Position numbers and translations under genes: made by a program. Shown here in pieces: positions 37,570 through 49,010 of a stretch of 64,000 bases of DNA. Position 1 is the stretch's first letter, and each line of letters starts with the position of its first letter. Below the pieces are notes generated by a model. That model ran no database searches and was not told the origin of the DNA. It saw only the letters and a program-made list of their open reading frames with translations. Origin of the DNA: Paramecium sonneborni (taxonomy: Eukaryota; Ciliophora; Oligohymenophorea; Peniculida; Parameciidae); assembly GCA_905182985.1 (NCBI GenBank), contig CAJJDN010000009.1, positions 505,109 through 569,108 on the forward strand, given 5' to 3'.

Positions 37570-38838
37570 ATGGAGGAACTCTTGGAATGCACTAAATGTG
37601 GAAATGAAGTAGATTAAATATTAGCTTTATCATGTGAGCATAATCTATGTCTTCAATGCTCAGCTAAACTCTATAATAAACTATAATGTTAAACATTAGT
37701 TTGTGAGATCTGTTCTTCATAAACTCTATTGGATCCTTCTGCTATAGAAGTCTTATAAGAAATGTACAAAATGCAGTCATCTCGAATGTCAACTGCAAAT
37801 TTAAAAAGTTCAAGATAACAAATTTAATATTAAGCTTCAACTCATTCTAAATCATCCTAAATTCATCTTAATACTTAATAAGGATTAACTGTTACATGTT
37901 AATAACATTCTAGTGAAGAAGCATTACTTTATTGTTATACATGTGAAACACCTTGTTTTTGTATGGAATGTTATTTATAAGGATTACATAAAAACCATGA
38001 AGTAAAGAATGTTTAAAAGTCTTATTCAATAATTAGAACAACTAAAGTAAATTTATTTTATTAATTTAAGGCTGATTAATTTTATTAGAAGGTAAAATCT
38101 AGTCAAGATTAATTGTTGTAGGATTAATGTAAATTTGCTGCAAAAAAGAAAGAACTTGTAGAAATTAACACCTCCACAAAAATGTAGATTCAATCTAACT
38201 TTTAAGAGTTATATAAGGCTCTATAATTAAAAGAATCTGAACTTATCTAAGTTGCAGATGATACTATGTGTGAAAAAGTTAAAGAAATAGATACAGAAGT
38301 TCAAAAAATATAAACACAAATGGATGTAATTTTAAATTAATATTCTTAGAAATTAAATGATGTTTTAAGTGATATAGAATCATATTTTCCTGATCATCCA
38401 GATTAAAGTCAAGCTATTATGGCTTTTAATTATATTGCATTAAATAATAGAAAAATAGATTAACTTACCAGAACTATACTCACAGACAGAAATACATGGG
38501 GTGCCTCATTATAATTACAATATTAATTAGATCCACAAAGCATTATATAATAAATTGAAGATATCAAATCTACAAAATTAAAAATAATGTCATTAAGAGC
38601 GCTAGAAACTGTTGAACCGACTATAAATGAAAAAAAATTATATGAAAGAGCTAGAGATGATAGAACTAAAAGATTATTTTAGTTTTAGACTCCAATTCAT
38701 TAAGTAATTCTAGATGAAAATAAAGAAAATAATTAATCTTTTATTGCAAATAATGGGGATTAAACCTAATTATCAGATTTTTAAAGGAAATTTTAAGAAG
38801 CTAAGAGAACTTTATCTTAAAGATAAAAATTAAATTGA
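37570..38838 (+). CDS. RING-like / B-box zinc-finger protein (TRIM-like)
   Basis: About 414 residues. An N-terminal zinc finger (CTKCGNEVDQILALSCEHNL, CLQCSAKL, CEICSS) looks like a divergent RING. It is followed by a B-box-like finger (CQQHSSEEALLYCYTCETPC, FCMECYLQGLHKNHEV) and then a long coiled coil. This RING/B-box/coiled-coil order is that of TRIM-type ubiquitin ligases, without a recognisable C-terminal domain. A 24-nt GTAAAT...AAG segment at 38047-38070 is probably an in-frame intron, as reading through it also leaves the frame open. Start 46 bp after the previous stop. Confidence 0.75.
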
Positions 38839-38924
38839 AATATTAGAATTCTATATATCTATAATAAAAATTAATATATATAATAATTAAGGGCTAATGT
38901 TTCTGATGAATATTATTAATGAAT

Positions 38925-39558
38925 TCATTTTGGGGGACTTACAGCTGGCTAACGATAAATACGATTGTATTATTCTTTAGGAAGTGTGTGATAATCTAAA
39001 ATTTATTTCTTAATCAAAGAGTTATTTAAATTTTAATTTTAGGATACATATGATGCATCAATTGAAGACATCTAGATTGAATTATTTACTTTTTATTTTC
39101 TCTTAATAAATTCACTATCAATATGTTTTTTAATTTTTTCTTCCCTCTCTATTTACGATATCCTAATATAAATTTTGTGTTTCATACTCTTTTTTGCCTT
39201 TAACAACTTATAATGCTCTTTAGGTTTCTATTTCTAATTTTTACTTTTCTTACTTTTTTTGTTCTGCTAATTCCTTTTTAACTTATTCCATCTCTAATTC
39301 CCTTTACTTTTTCTTCAAGTAATTCTCCTTTTAAATGAGTAATAATCTTTCGTCTTCAACTGGTTTCAAACCACCTGACGCTTTTGTATTCTTAATGAGG
39401 AGTTATCTTTTAGCTTTTTTTTCTATATTTCTTGGATCTTCTACAACCTTATCCTTTTTTAATTCTTCTGGCAAGAACCTTGTATCTGGAGGTGGCTTTG
39501 GAGGTTATAATTTTTGCATTCTATCTACTAATTTTTACATTCTTGAAAAGTCATACAT
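38925..39558 (-). CDS. Charged coiled-coil protein, unknown
   Basis: About 202 residues. Starts MYDFSRMQKLVDRMQKLQ with a Pro-rich patch (PPKPPPDTRFLPEELKKD), then Lys/Glu/Gln coiled coil. A 25-nt intron at 39163-39187 is needed to reach the C-terminal exon, which ends LPKEQYNRIYRQPAVSPPK. Without it the frame stops at 39118. No family recognised. Divergent from the TTLL gene (start 39703). Confidence 0.7.
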
Positions 39559-39702
39559 TTATTTTATATATTTATTATCTTAAAATACTTTATATAAATA
39601 ATTTTATAAACTGAAATAATCATCCAAGTTAAATATTATAATTGAAGTACATAATTTTACAACTGATATTTTTATAATTTTATTCATTTATTTTATATTA
39701 AA

Positions 39703-41572
39703 ATGGCATCTGCAACTTAAGAAAAAAAAATTAAAAAAAAAGAGAAAGAAGAACAAATACAAAGTAAATCTCTAGGAAATTTTCATAATTTGGAATTATT
39801 ATGCAAAGCAGATGATAGATAAAAAAAAACATTAGAAAAGATAATTAAATAAAAACCAGACTTAGCAAGAAGTTTAAACATTTATGCAGATGGAGTTAAA
39901 TATTACATAGCAAGATAATAATAGAGAGACAAATTATTAGCAGGAAAAGACATACCTTTAATGGAAGTTTCAGAAGAATAACTCTAATAACCATCATTAC
40001 CTCTTATTTCTAATAGACAAATGCCAAGGTAATTCAAACAAGATTTCTTTCATCCTAGATTGTTGTCTGAAAGTTTAGAAAAATAAAATAAAAGATAAAT
40101 CAATCCAAATAGCTACACACCTTTTGCAAATAGATAAAGAGTAGCAATTCCTGCATTAAATCCCCCTTTAAAATTTAACAGAGATAGAGATCTACCTAAA
40201 TTAAAGGTACATTTCCTACTTATTTTAAGTTTAATTATTATGTTGGACCTGGAAATAATGGTGAATTAGTAAAAAAAATTTTATAAAAACGTGAACAATA
40301 TTGGACAGCTGTGCCATTAACATTTTAATATAAACATTTTATATGGTAGCAATCATACTTTGGTATGGATTTTAACCGTTTAACTTAATCAGAGAGTTAA
40401 TTTGCTAGAGTTATGTATAATTTTTTCGAATTTCATAAAAATATAACATCAAAGACAGGTACATATTAGAATTATTTTAGGTTTATCTTAATCACTGCTT
40501 TAATATTATAATAATATTGAGAAAACTTTCGATATTATACCTTTAGTTTTTATATTTAATTTTAAAAATTAAGATTGGATGAAAGATATTTTGCAATTTA
40601 CAGAATTTTATCAAATTAATAATCCAATAGGATAAGCAAGTATAAAATCTACTTTAGAATTTGATTTTTATGTATCAAATTTGGCAGGTACAAAGGTTAA
40701 TTATAATGGAATAAAATCTTATAAATTATAGGAAACTTTGACTAGTAAAACATAATATTTATGGCTTTTGAAACCAGCTGATTGGAATAGAGGAGAAGGT
40801 GTTCATGTATTCAGCACTCTTGAAGAAGTTGAAGCATTAATCAAGTCATACTATTATGGTAAAGGGAACTATGAATGTAAAGAGTTTATAATTCAAAAAT
40901 ATATTGAGAGACCATTGTTGTTGAGTGGAAGAAAATTTGATATAAGATGTTGGGTTTTAATATCATAAGAAATGCAATTTTTTTTGTTTAAAGAAGCATA
41001 TATTAGAACAAGTGGAACAGCATTTTCATTAGATAATGTATATTTAGGATTAATTCTAATTAGAAAGATAGATACATACATTTGACAAATAATGCAGTTT
41101 AAAAGAATGCACAGAATTATGGATAATTTGAAGATGGTAATTAATTATCATTGAAGAGATTTTAATAATTATTAGAGTAAATATAAAATTTAAAAATAGT
41201 TAATAAGAGACAACCTATAATTTTAGAAAGGAGGGATGGCCAATGATTAAAGATGTAGTAAAAATAACAATGAACTCAACAAGATTGAATAAAAGAAATA
41301 GAAAATATGGGATGCAATTATTAGGATATGATTTTATGATAGATGAAAATCTTAAGTTATGGTTAATAGAAGTGAATGCAAATCCTTGTTTAGAAGAGAG
41401 TTCAAATTTATTAAAAATGTTAATACCTCGAATGTTGGATGATGCATTTAAATTAACTTTGGATAAAGTATTTACACCTGAAGTAGATTTTGGATAATGG
41501 TTGCCAAAATATAAGGTTGATGATTATGAAGATTAAGAAAATATGTGGGAATAATTAGGATTTTGCAATTGA
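39703..41572 (+). CDS. Tubulin tyrosine ligase-like (TTLL) enzyme
   Basis: ATP-grasp ligase that adds amino acids (Glu, Gly or Tyr) to tubulin tails. About 585 residues: a basic N-terminal extension, then the TTL domain starting FNYYVGPGNNGELVKKILQK. ATP-grasp features are visible: LWLLKPADWNRGEGVHVF, KEFIIQKYIERPLLLSGRKF followed by DIRCWVLI, then DRYIHLTNNAVQK and, near the end, LWLIEVNANPCLE (metal-binding Glu and Asn). Introns 40207-40229, 40459-40480, 41038-41063 and 41177-41199 are all required. The YYVGPGNNG opening is reminiscent of the TTLL3/8 glycylase group, but the subfamily is inference. Confidence 0.92.
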
Positions 41573-41648
41573 AAATTAACTAAATATAAATATTTATATA
41601 TGATTATAAAATATATATAAAGATTTAAATAAATATTTAAAATTTAAT

Positions 41649-42870
41649 ATGGATTAATAAACAGAGTAAGATAAACTTGAATCAATAGCTACTCCAGGAG
41701 TATTAGATAAATATCAAAATGCAGGTAAAATAGTAAATGGTAATTTTTAAAATTAATTAATGATCAGTTGTTCTTGAAAAAGTGATTGCTAAATTATAAG
41801 TAAATGGTGATATAGCTTAAATTTGTGCTTTTGGAGATTCAGAGATAAGTGGAGAACTATAAAAAGTTTACAATAAGAAAAATATAGAAAAAGGGTTGGC
41901 ATTTCCAACAACAATTTCTGTGAATTAAATATGCGGTCATTATTCTCCATTGAAGAGTGAAACCAGTAATTTAGTAAAGGGTGATGTAGCTAAGATGTAA
42001 TTTTAATAATAAATAAATAGTGAATTGGGCGTACATATAGATGGATATATTGCAATAGCTGCACACACAGTAGTAGTAGGAGAAGATTAAGTCGAAGGTT
42101 AGAAGGCTGATGTTATATTGGCTGCATATTAATCAGTTTAAGCTCTTTATAGATCAATTAAGCCAGGCACTACTAATACAGCTTTAACTAAGCTTATTTA
42201 ATAAATTGCAGATGATCATAAATGTACTCCATTAGAAGGAGTTTTAAGTCATGAAGTTAAAAGACACTTTATTGATGGAAATAAGGTTATCATTAATAGA
42301 GAAACATAAGAACAAAGAGTTGATGAAGAAGAAATCTAAGTTAATGATGTTTTTGTTTTAGATGTTTATATTACAACAGGTGATGGAAAGACTAAAGAGG
42401 TAAATATCAATATTTATATATTCATTTAGTCTGATTTAAGAACTACTGTCTATAAAAGAGCATTAGATAGATAATATTAATTAAAAACTAAACATGGTAG
42501 AGCATTTATGCAAGAAGTTTATGAAAAATATCCATCTTTATGTTTCTCATTAAGAGCCTTCGAAGATGAAATTACAGCTAAATTAGCTGTTTAAGAATGT
42601 GCTAAACATGAATTATTAAATCCTTATCCTATTTTGATAAGTCCAAATAGTATTGTTGCATAATTCACTATTACTGTTGCTGTTCTTGCTAATAGCACTA
42701 TCTAAATTTCAGGATTAAAATTAGATGAAACTAAATTCAAGTCTGCACACGATCTCAATGATCCTACACTCAAAGAATTATTGAAAGTATTTTTATCTTT
42801 TATTCTTTAGTTACCTATGGATAAGGATTCATAAAAAAAAAGACATTTAGAGCAAAAATAAAAAGCTTGA
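41649..42870 (+). CDS. Proliferation-associated protein 2G4 (EBP1/PA2G4) homologue
   Basis: Non-catalytic methionine-aminopeptidase fold (M24 family) that binds ribosomes and RNA. Reads ATPGVLDKYQNAGKIVN, ICAFGDSEISGELQKVYNKK, KGLAFPTTISVNQICGHYSP, GVHIDGYIAIAAHTVVVGE, HEVKRHFIDGNKVI and, at the end, KDSQKKRHLEQKQKA, a basic tail as in PA2G4. Introns 41740-41767 (28 nt), 42400-42429 (30 nt) and 42787-42810 (24 nt). The 3' third lies in repeat C copy 1 and is repeated, truncated, at 43580-43948. Assignment is firm. Confidence 0.9.
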
Positions 42871-43578
42871 TAAAGATATATCATAGTAGTAATATATGTA
42901 TATTAATAATTATTAATACAAATATTAATCATTAATCAATATATTTATTCATCTAAATTTATTGTATTAGGTTTAATCTGTACTTATATTAAAAGAGAAA
43001 ATGTTTTATTTACACTTTCATTCAATTATATTTATTATTAAATAAAATAAATTAGAATGAATCAATAATTACTATTGTTGAGTTATTGTTTTGTAGGTTC
43101 ACTTGCTTATGTAAAATTATCAATCTCATATCCATTAAATAATGCTATTTATATATCTAATTATACATTAAATTGAATTTCTCCTTAACATTATCGCATT
43201 TTATTAAATCAATTCATTATTTTCTTCATCTTCAATTGATATTTAACGAGCATCAAAATTATCCTCTGTTTACTATATCATTTTAAATTTATAATTACAT
43301 GAGGAATAAAAGGTGCCTTTAATTCTTTACTATAAAGTTTTTACCATGGAAAATTTTTAAACCAAGAATGTTATCTTAATTCTTAAGGTCCATTAAAACC
43401 TAATCTATTCGCAGGTTTTCTTTAGATTAACTAATCGAAATATAAATAAAATATTTACTCGATTTATAAAATCAGCTGATTCTAAAGACCAATTATCAGG
43501 AATTTCTGATCTTTTTATTTAAACTTATTTAGCCAATATTTAATCTCTAATTTCTTTACGAGATCTTCCTGTATAAGG
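42502..43578 (+). repeat. Direct repeat C, copy 1 (1077 bp)
   Basis: Appears identical to 43580-44656 with a single N at 43579. It contains the true 3' end of PA2G4 (to 42870) and a truncated copy of the 3' end of the convergent AGC kinase (its stop copied at 43062). Confidence 0.95.
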
Positions 43579-43579
43579 N

Positions 43580-44656
43580 GCATTTATGCAAGAAGTTTAT
43601 GAAAAATATCCATCTTTATGTTTCTCATTAAGAGCCTTCGAAGATGAAATTACAGCTAAATTAGCTGTTTAAGAATGTGCTAAACATGAATTATTAAATC
43701 CTTATCCTATTTTGATAAGTCCAAATAGTATTGTTGCATAATTCACTATTACTGTTGCTGTTCTTGCTAATAGCACTATCTAAATTTCAGGATTAAAATT
43801 AGATGAAACTAAATTCAAGTCTGCACACGATCTCAATGATCCTACACTCAAAGAATTATTGAAAGTATTTTTATCTTTTATTCTTTAGTTACCTATGGAT
43901 AAGGATTCATAAAAAAAAAGACATTTAGAGCAAAAATAAAAAGCTTGATAAAGATATATCATAGTAGTAATATATGTATATTAATAATTATTAATACAAA
44001 TATTAATCATTAATCAATATATTTATTCATCTAAATTTATTGTATTAGGTTTAATCTGTACTTATATTAAAAGAGAAAATGTTTTATTTACACTTTCATT
44101 CAATTATATTTATTATTAAATAAAATAAATTAGAATGAATCAATAATTACTATTGTTGAGTTATTGTTTTGTAGGTTCACTTGCTTATGTAAAATTATCA
44201 ATCTCATATCCATTAAATAATGCTATTTATATATCTAATTATACATTAAATTGAATTTCTCCTTAACATTATCGCATTTTATTAAATCAATTCATTATTT
44301 TCTTCATCTTCAATTGATATTTAACGAGCATCAAAATTATCCTCTGTTTACTATATCATTTTAAATTTATAATTACATGAGGAATAAAAGGTGCCTTTAA
44401 TTCTTTACTATAAAGTTTTTACCATGGAAAATTTTTAAACCAAGAATGTTATCTTAATTCTTAAGGTCCATTAAAACCTAATCTATTCGCAGGTTTTCTT
44501 TAGATTAACTAATCGAAATATAAATAAAATATTTACTCGATTTATAAAATCAGCTGATTCTAAAGACCAATTATCAGGAATTTCTGATCTTTTTATTTAA
44601 ACTTATTTAGCCAATATTTAATCTCTAATTTCTTTACGAGATCTTCCTGTATAAGG
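43580..44656 (+). repeat. Direct repeat C, copy 2 (1077 bp)
   Basis: Offset 1078 from copy 1. It holds a 5'-truncated fragment of PA2G4 (43580-43948) and the 3' end of the AGC kinase that is continuous with its upstream exons. Confidence 0.95.
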
Positions 44657-45802
44657 TCTCTATTTTATTATAAAATTAATACTTTCCCAAGCATGAATTC
44701 ATAACCAATGACTCCCAAAGCAAAATAATCAACTGCATATGAATGATTTTATCTACACATTACTTCAGGAGCCATGTATCCAGGAGTTCCACTAGTATCT
44801 TGAGCATTATCAGGTCTCAAAACTCTAGCAATACCTAAATCAGTAATTCTAATATATCCTATTATTTTGATAGTATTTTTACCATTTTTATCCAAAACTA
44901 AATTTTCTGGTTTAATATCTCTATGTAAAATATTTTTTGAATGCATATGTTCTAACCCTAGAAAAATGCATGCCATAAAAAATCCTCTTTGTTGTACAAT
45001 AAAAACTTACTTGTTTAATCTTCACTAAATCTGCGCATTCTTCCAATATGATATCTTAAATCTCCTCCTTGCATATAATCTAATACTAAAAATAAGTTTT
45101 CTCTGTCTTAAAAAGCAAAATAAATATTAACAAGAAAGCTTGAAATAAATATAATTAATTACGGGTGCTTAAGATTACTCAAAATGCTTCTTTCATTCAT
45201 AACAGAATTTACACTTTTTTTAGCTATAATCCTTTTAATTGAATATTTATAAATACAAAGCTTTAGACATTTCTTTCATAGCATAAGTTTACCCATTCTT
45301 TTTATGCTCAACTCTCCATACTTTACCAAACCCTCCTATCCCAATAACATACAAAAAATTAAACATGTTTCTCTAAACAACAACATCATTAGGAAAGTAA
45401 TTATTTTACATGAAAGATGATTATTATTATTTATGTTAAATCTATTATACTTAAACTACTTGTTTCTCTTGTTCTTCATCTTCTTTTTTAAGTATTAAAT
45501 AATTTAGAAATGACATCTATTGAGTTTATTTAGGTTTAGAAATAGATGATTTTTTTGAATGATTAGCAGATGTAGATTAACTAGACTAAACTGAAATCTT
45601 CTACATAGCATTTATTAATGGAGAAGGAGAATGATCATTATGTTCATTCCATCTATTAAATTATTATTTATTATATTATTTACCTATTATTATGTATATT
45701 TTAAGCTCCTTAGTTCCCTTGATTAAGTAAACTTTTATCACCTCTATTGGCTTATCCTGAATCTTATCTGGAATGAGGAAATCTATAATTTGAACCTTTC
45801 AT
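44140..45802 (-). CDS. AGC-family Ser/Thr protein kinase
   Basis: Minus-strand kinase, about 470 residues. A Ser/Gln-rich N-terminus precedes the domain: VIGIGGFGKVWRVEHKKNGQ (glycine loop), TYAMKEMSKA (lysine), HSKNILHRDIKPENLVLD, ITDLGIARV (DLG instead of DFG), GTPGYMAPEVM. The activation segment lies close to the catalytic loop. A C-terminal AGC-type tail follows: APFIPH, then EDNFDARQ and RRNSIQSLFNGYEIDNFTQ. About ten introns of 21-31 nt are needed, including a 24-nt one (44859-44882) that reads through without a stop but breaks the conserved DKNGYIRITDLG. The 3' end lies in repeat C copy 2; a truncated duplicate lies at 43062-43578. Confidence 0.85.
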
Positions 45803-45901
45803 TTAGATTATTAATTATATATATATATTTTTTTGTTGTTGTAAAATTATAATTATCTGAATTGATTATTTCAAAATAATTTTCAATTATTATATTTGTA
45901 A

Positions 45902-47034
45902 ATGAATGGATAAATTCAGGAAAGTTTCGAGAATTAAATCAAAAATGTTACTAAGGACGAAAATGAGAAAAAATTTAAATTGATCAAAGAGTTCAGAGGT
46001 TAATTCAAATCGTCATATAAATAAAATAGGTATATTTTTTGTTTTGAATAAGATTTTTATCTTGTATTTAGTGTTGGAAAATATCTAGCTTCTTTTTATA
46101 GTTTATAATAGAGAGATTAAAAGTGTGAAGTAAATCCTTTAGTCGTTTGGTTAACAATAGTAGGAATGTATGAATTTTTTAATTCGATTCGGTAGATACC
46201 AATCATAATGTAGGTATTTAGCAGTACGATATTCATTACAAATGAATTCCAAAGATATATTTTTGTTAGTTCTGCCAGATATATTAATTAAAACATCAAA
46301 TGAAACCATGAATCTTAGTAGTATGTAAAAAAGAAATAGGTAATTAACTATAAATAAAGTCTAAAAGAAGAGCATAAATTAAGATTCTTATTAAAATGAA
46401 ATTATCCACTTATGAAATCTCATAATAAGAATTGATTGTTGAACCTCCATTCACTATATATGAAATTATCCATTAAACTGAAGTCTTAAATAAATACACT
46501 ATAATTATGAAACTTTATAATTAATTCAGTATCTACTTGATATTTACAGGAGGAAATGTAGCCTATTTCTAATCAGATTCTAATGTTTGTGATGACAGTA
46601 ATAAATTCATTTCTATTTTTTAGATTTAAACAATGTAACTTATTGGATATTTATTTTCAGCATTTCTCTTTATTAGATTTGGGTTAGCTATTATTTCCAT
46701 GACCTTATATATGTCAATTATAATATTCATATTTTTATTTAAGTTCACTTTTAAAATTATTAATAAAAATCAAACTTAAGTAATTCCTTTTGTTATTTTA
46801 TCTTAGAATAAAATTAAAAAATGCGCATATTTCATTATAGTACTTCTATAGAACCATCTATTTTATAATGTAATATTTGCATGTGTGATTATGCTGAAAA
46901 TGATAAAATTATCTAATTACCAAGCAGTAATATGTATATCTATATTTTTATTTAGACATCACTCTCAAGATCATTGTTTTTAACAATAGATATTAATTAA
47001 ATAACAATGTTCTATTTATCGTAAATTTCTTTGA
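45902..47034 (+). CDS. Multi-pass membrane protein with C-terminal RING-H2
   Basis: About 340 residues, model approximate. The N-terminus is hydrophilic. Hydrophobic segments include CEVNPLVVWLTIVGMYEFFN, SKDIFLLVLPDILI, TMQLIGYLFSAFLFIRFG and TLYMSIIIFIFLFKF. At the C-terminus a RING-H2 appears: CNICMCDYAENDKIIQLPSS, IHHSQDHC, IKQQCSIYRK, ending KFL. The last half is formed across a 22-nt GTATAT...TAG intron near 46936. Other introns are likely near 46190 and 46340, and one more frame change upstream of the RING is unresolved. Probably a membrane E3 ligase, unrelated in layout to the EGF-RING array. Confidence 0.6.
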
Positions 47035-47115
47035 TAATATTTACACAACTATATCTATTCATCTCAATTCTAAAATAAACTATAATATAAAATAAAAAAT
47101 AGATTTTATATTCTT

Positions 47116-47355
47116 TCATTTCCAAACAACAACTGTTATTTATCCCTTTATAGCCTAAAGATAATATCCTGCTTCATGTGTTACAAATAGACCAAAATTT
47201 TTACCTACTACACACTTAATGTCTTTTATCTAATCTGAATAGTTAATATTAAAATACTCTCTCTTAATATGATATGCAATATCTCTCTCATTAGTATGTT
47301 TTCTTAAATTTTCTAATATAATATATTGTGCATCCTTTAACAAATCACTTGTCAT
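47116..47355 (-). CDS. LC8-type dynein light chain
   Basis: Reads MTSDLLKDAQYIILENLRKH, ERDIAYHIKREYFN, IKCVVGKNFGLFVTHEAGYY, LQAIKGQITVVVWK, a clear match to the LC8/DYNLL fold (the VGKNFGLFVTHE strand is diagnostic). LC8 is a homodimer that bundles dynein intermediate chains and many other partners. The expected first strand (KxxD before DM) lies just upstream in frame (IKIKLCDMTSDLL), but no ATG is found there, so the true start is probably in an upstream exon I could not place. The stop is TGA 47116-47118. Confidence 0.8.
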
Positions 47356-47462
47356 ATCACACAATTTGATTTTTATTTACTATGCTTAATCATATATAGA
47401 ATGCAATAAATTTATTTATTCCTAAATAAATTATTGAAATTATAATTATTATTAACTGTCAT

Positions 47463-47960
47463 ATGAACTCTAGTGACTTGCTTTAACAATTTAACGATTT
47501 CAAAAGAAAGCTTAAAGCATAAGTTTAATCAAATGAAATTACAAAAAGTCCATAAAATAATAAAGTAAAAACTTAAACTTCCTCTCAAAAGATTAATTCT
47601 ACCATAAAGACAAAAATTAATCTCACTAAACATTAAAATAAAATCTAAGATAGATGTAATACAAACTTAGGAAATACTAATAGTAATCATATTTAATCCC
47701 CTAAAAATAATCTTCAATTATAATGTATCACTCATGAAAATATATGTACTCAATAATAAAATACTCAATCCTTTTAATCTTCTAATTCCCCTAATAAAAA
47801 AGAAACTATGGTTTATAAACTTTTGAATTAAGAATAATTACATAAATTTTATTCCACTTTTCAATCGATATCAGAAGATGAAGTAAAGTAATTACCAAAT
47901 GAATATAAATAACTTCTAAAATAATTGGCAAATTTTGTAAATGAAAAACTCCTATAGTGA
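47463..47960 (+). CDS. Lys/Asn/Gln-rich protein, unknown
   Basis: Single exon, 165 residues, MNSSDLLQQFNDFKRKLKAQ to NFVNEKLLQ before TGA 47958-47960. N- and C-terminal helices flank a disordered Asn/Ser/Gln/Lys linker with several Cys. No family recognised. Its 3' end overlaps, antisense, the inferred end of the minus-strand gene that follows. Confidence 0.6.
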
Positions 47961-48516
47961 AATATAAAATCTTGCAAAATAACAAGTTTTATTTATTGAT
48001 TATATAAAAATTGTAATTCTTTATTTTGCAAATTAAGTAATATATAATTATATAAGTTCAATTTTTTTGGGCTTTTTTTTAATTGTGAATTTAATATATT
48101 AATTATTTGAAAGCCTGAAATTTTTCATTTTTTTAAGATTAACTTTATATTTACACATTCATTTTAGTAGGGGACTCTATCAATATTTTCTAAAAATTTT
48201 CTTTATTTTCTTCTTCATGTTCAATAGATTTAAACTTTTTTTCTATATATTACCCTCCATTCATGAAATATTTCTTATTGTTTTTGTTGAAAATTTATTC
48301 TTTATCATAAAATAAGGAGCTTTTATCTTTCTAAAATGATAATCTTGATTTTATTTTTTAATTATTTAAAGTAGATGTATAACTTGTTTATTCTTGAATT
48401 TTTTATTGTTTTATTTGAGACTTTACTTAGAATTGCTTCGTTTTTTATTAAGAATTTGGAACATTGGAATTTTAAAGAAGTTTATTAAGTTAATTTATCA
48501 CTTCATTAGAAGCCAT
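47861..48516 (-). CDS. Ser/Lys/Gln-rich protein, 3' end uncertain
   Basis: Starts MASNEVINQLNKLLQNSNVP on the minus strand and continues convincingly through KKFKSIEHEEENKENFQKIL to SPTKM near 48155. Beyond that the frame stays open to a TGA at 47861-47863, but composition becomes Phe/Tyr/Leu-rich and overlaps the plus-strand gene by 100 bp, so the real stop is probably reached earlier by a splice I cannot identify. Unknown function. Confidence 0.5.
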
Positions 48517-49010
48517 TTTTTTAAATTAATAAATTAATTTAAAATAGTATCAATAGAACTTCTAAAAAATTTAATTAATATCTTATAGTACATTTCCATA
48601 AAATAAATATTCAATAAATTGATAAAAAAATAAGTTCGACAATTTATTATCAATTAATATCAATGATTCGAAAAAATTTAATCAAAAGCAAATTATGTTG
48701 AGTTAGAATAAAATTTGATGGATAAAAATAGGAAGAAATTTGTAAATATTAAAAATTTTGAAGTTAAAAGAATAAAAAATTAAGATTCTTTTTAGTTAAT
48801 CTTTTGATTAATTAATTATTTTGATTATAGGATTTTTAATAAATTATAAATGTTTATTTAGTTGTAGCATGATATTTTCAAATTATGATAAACAATAGAA
48901 ACAGTAAAATTTGATTATTAATTTTAAATAAAAAGAATTGGATTTTCATAAGTGAATAAATACAAATAATTATAAAAATAATTATTTTATTCAAATATAT
49001 ATAGCTGAGA
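48517..49010. other. Intergenic AT-rich region
   Basis: About 490 bp between divergent genes, rich in A/T runs. No gene or repeat recognised. Confidence 0.5.
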
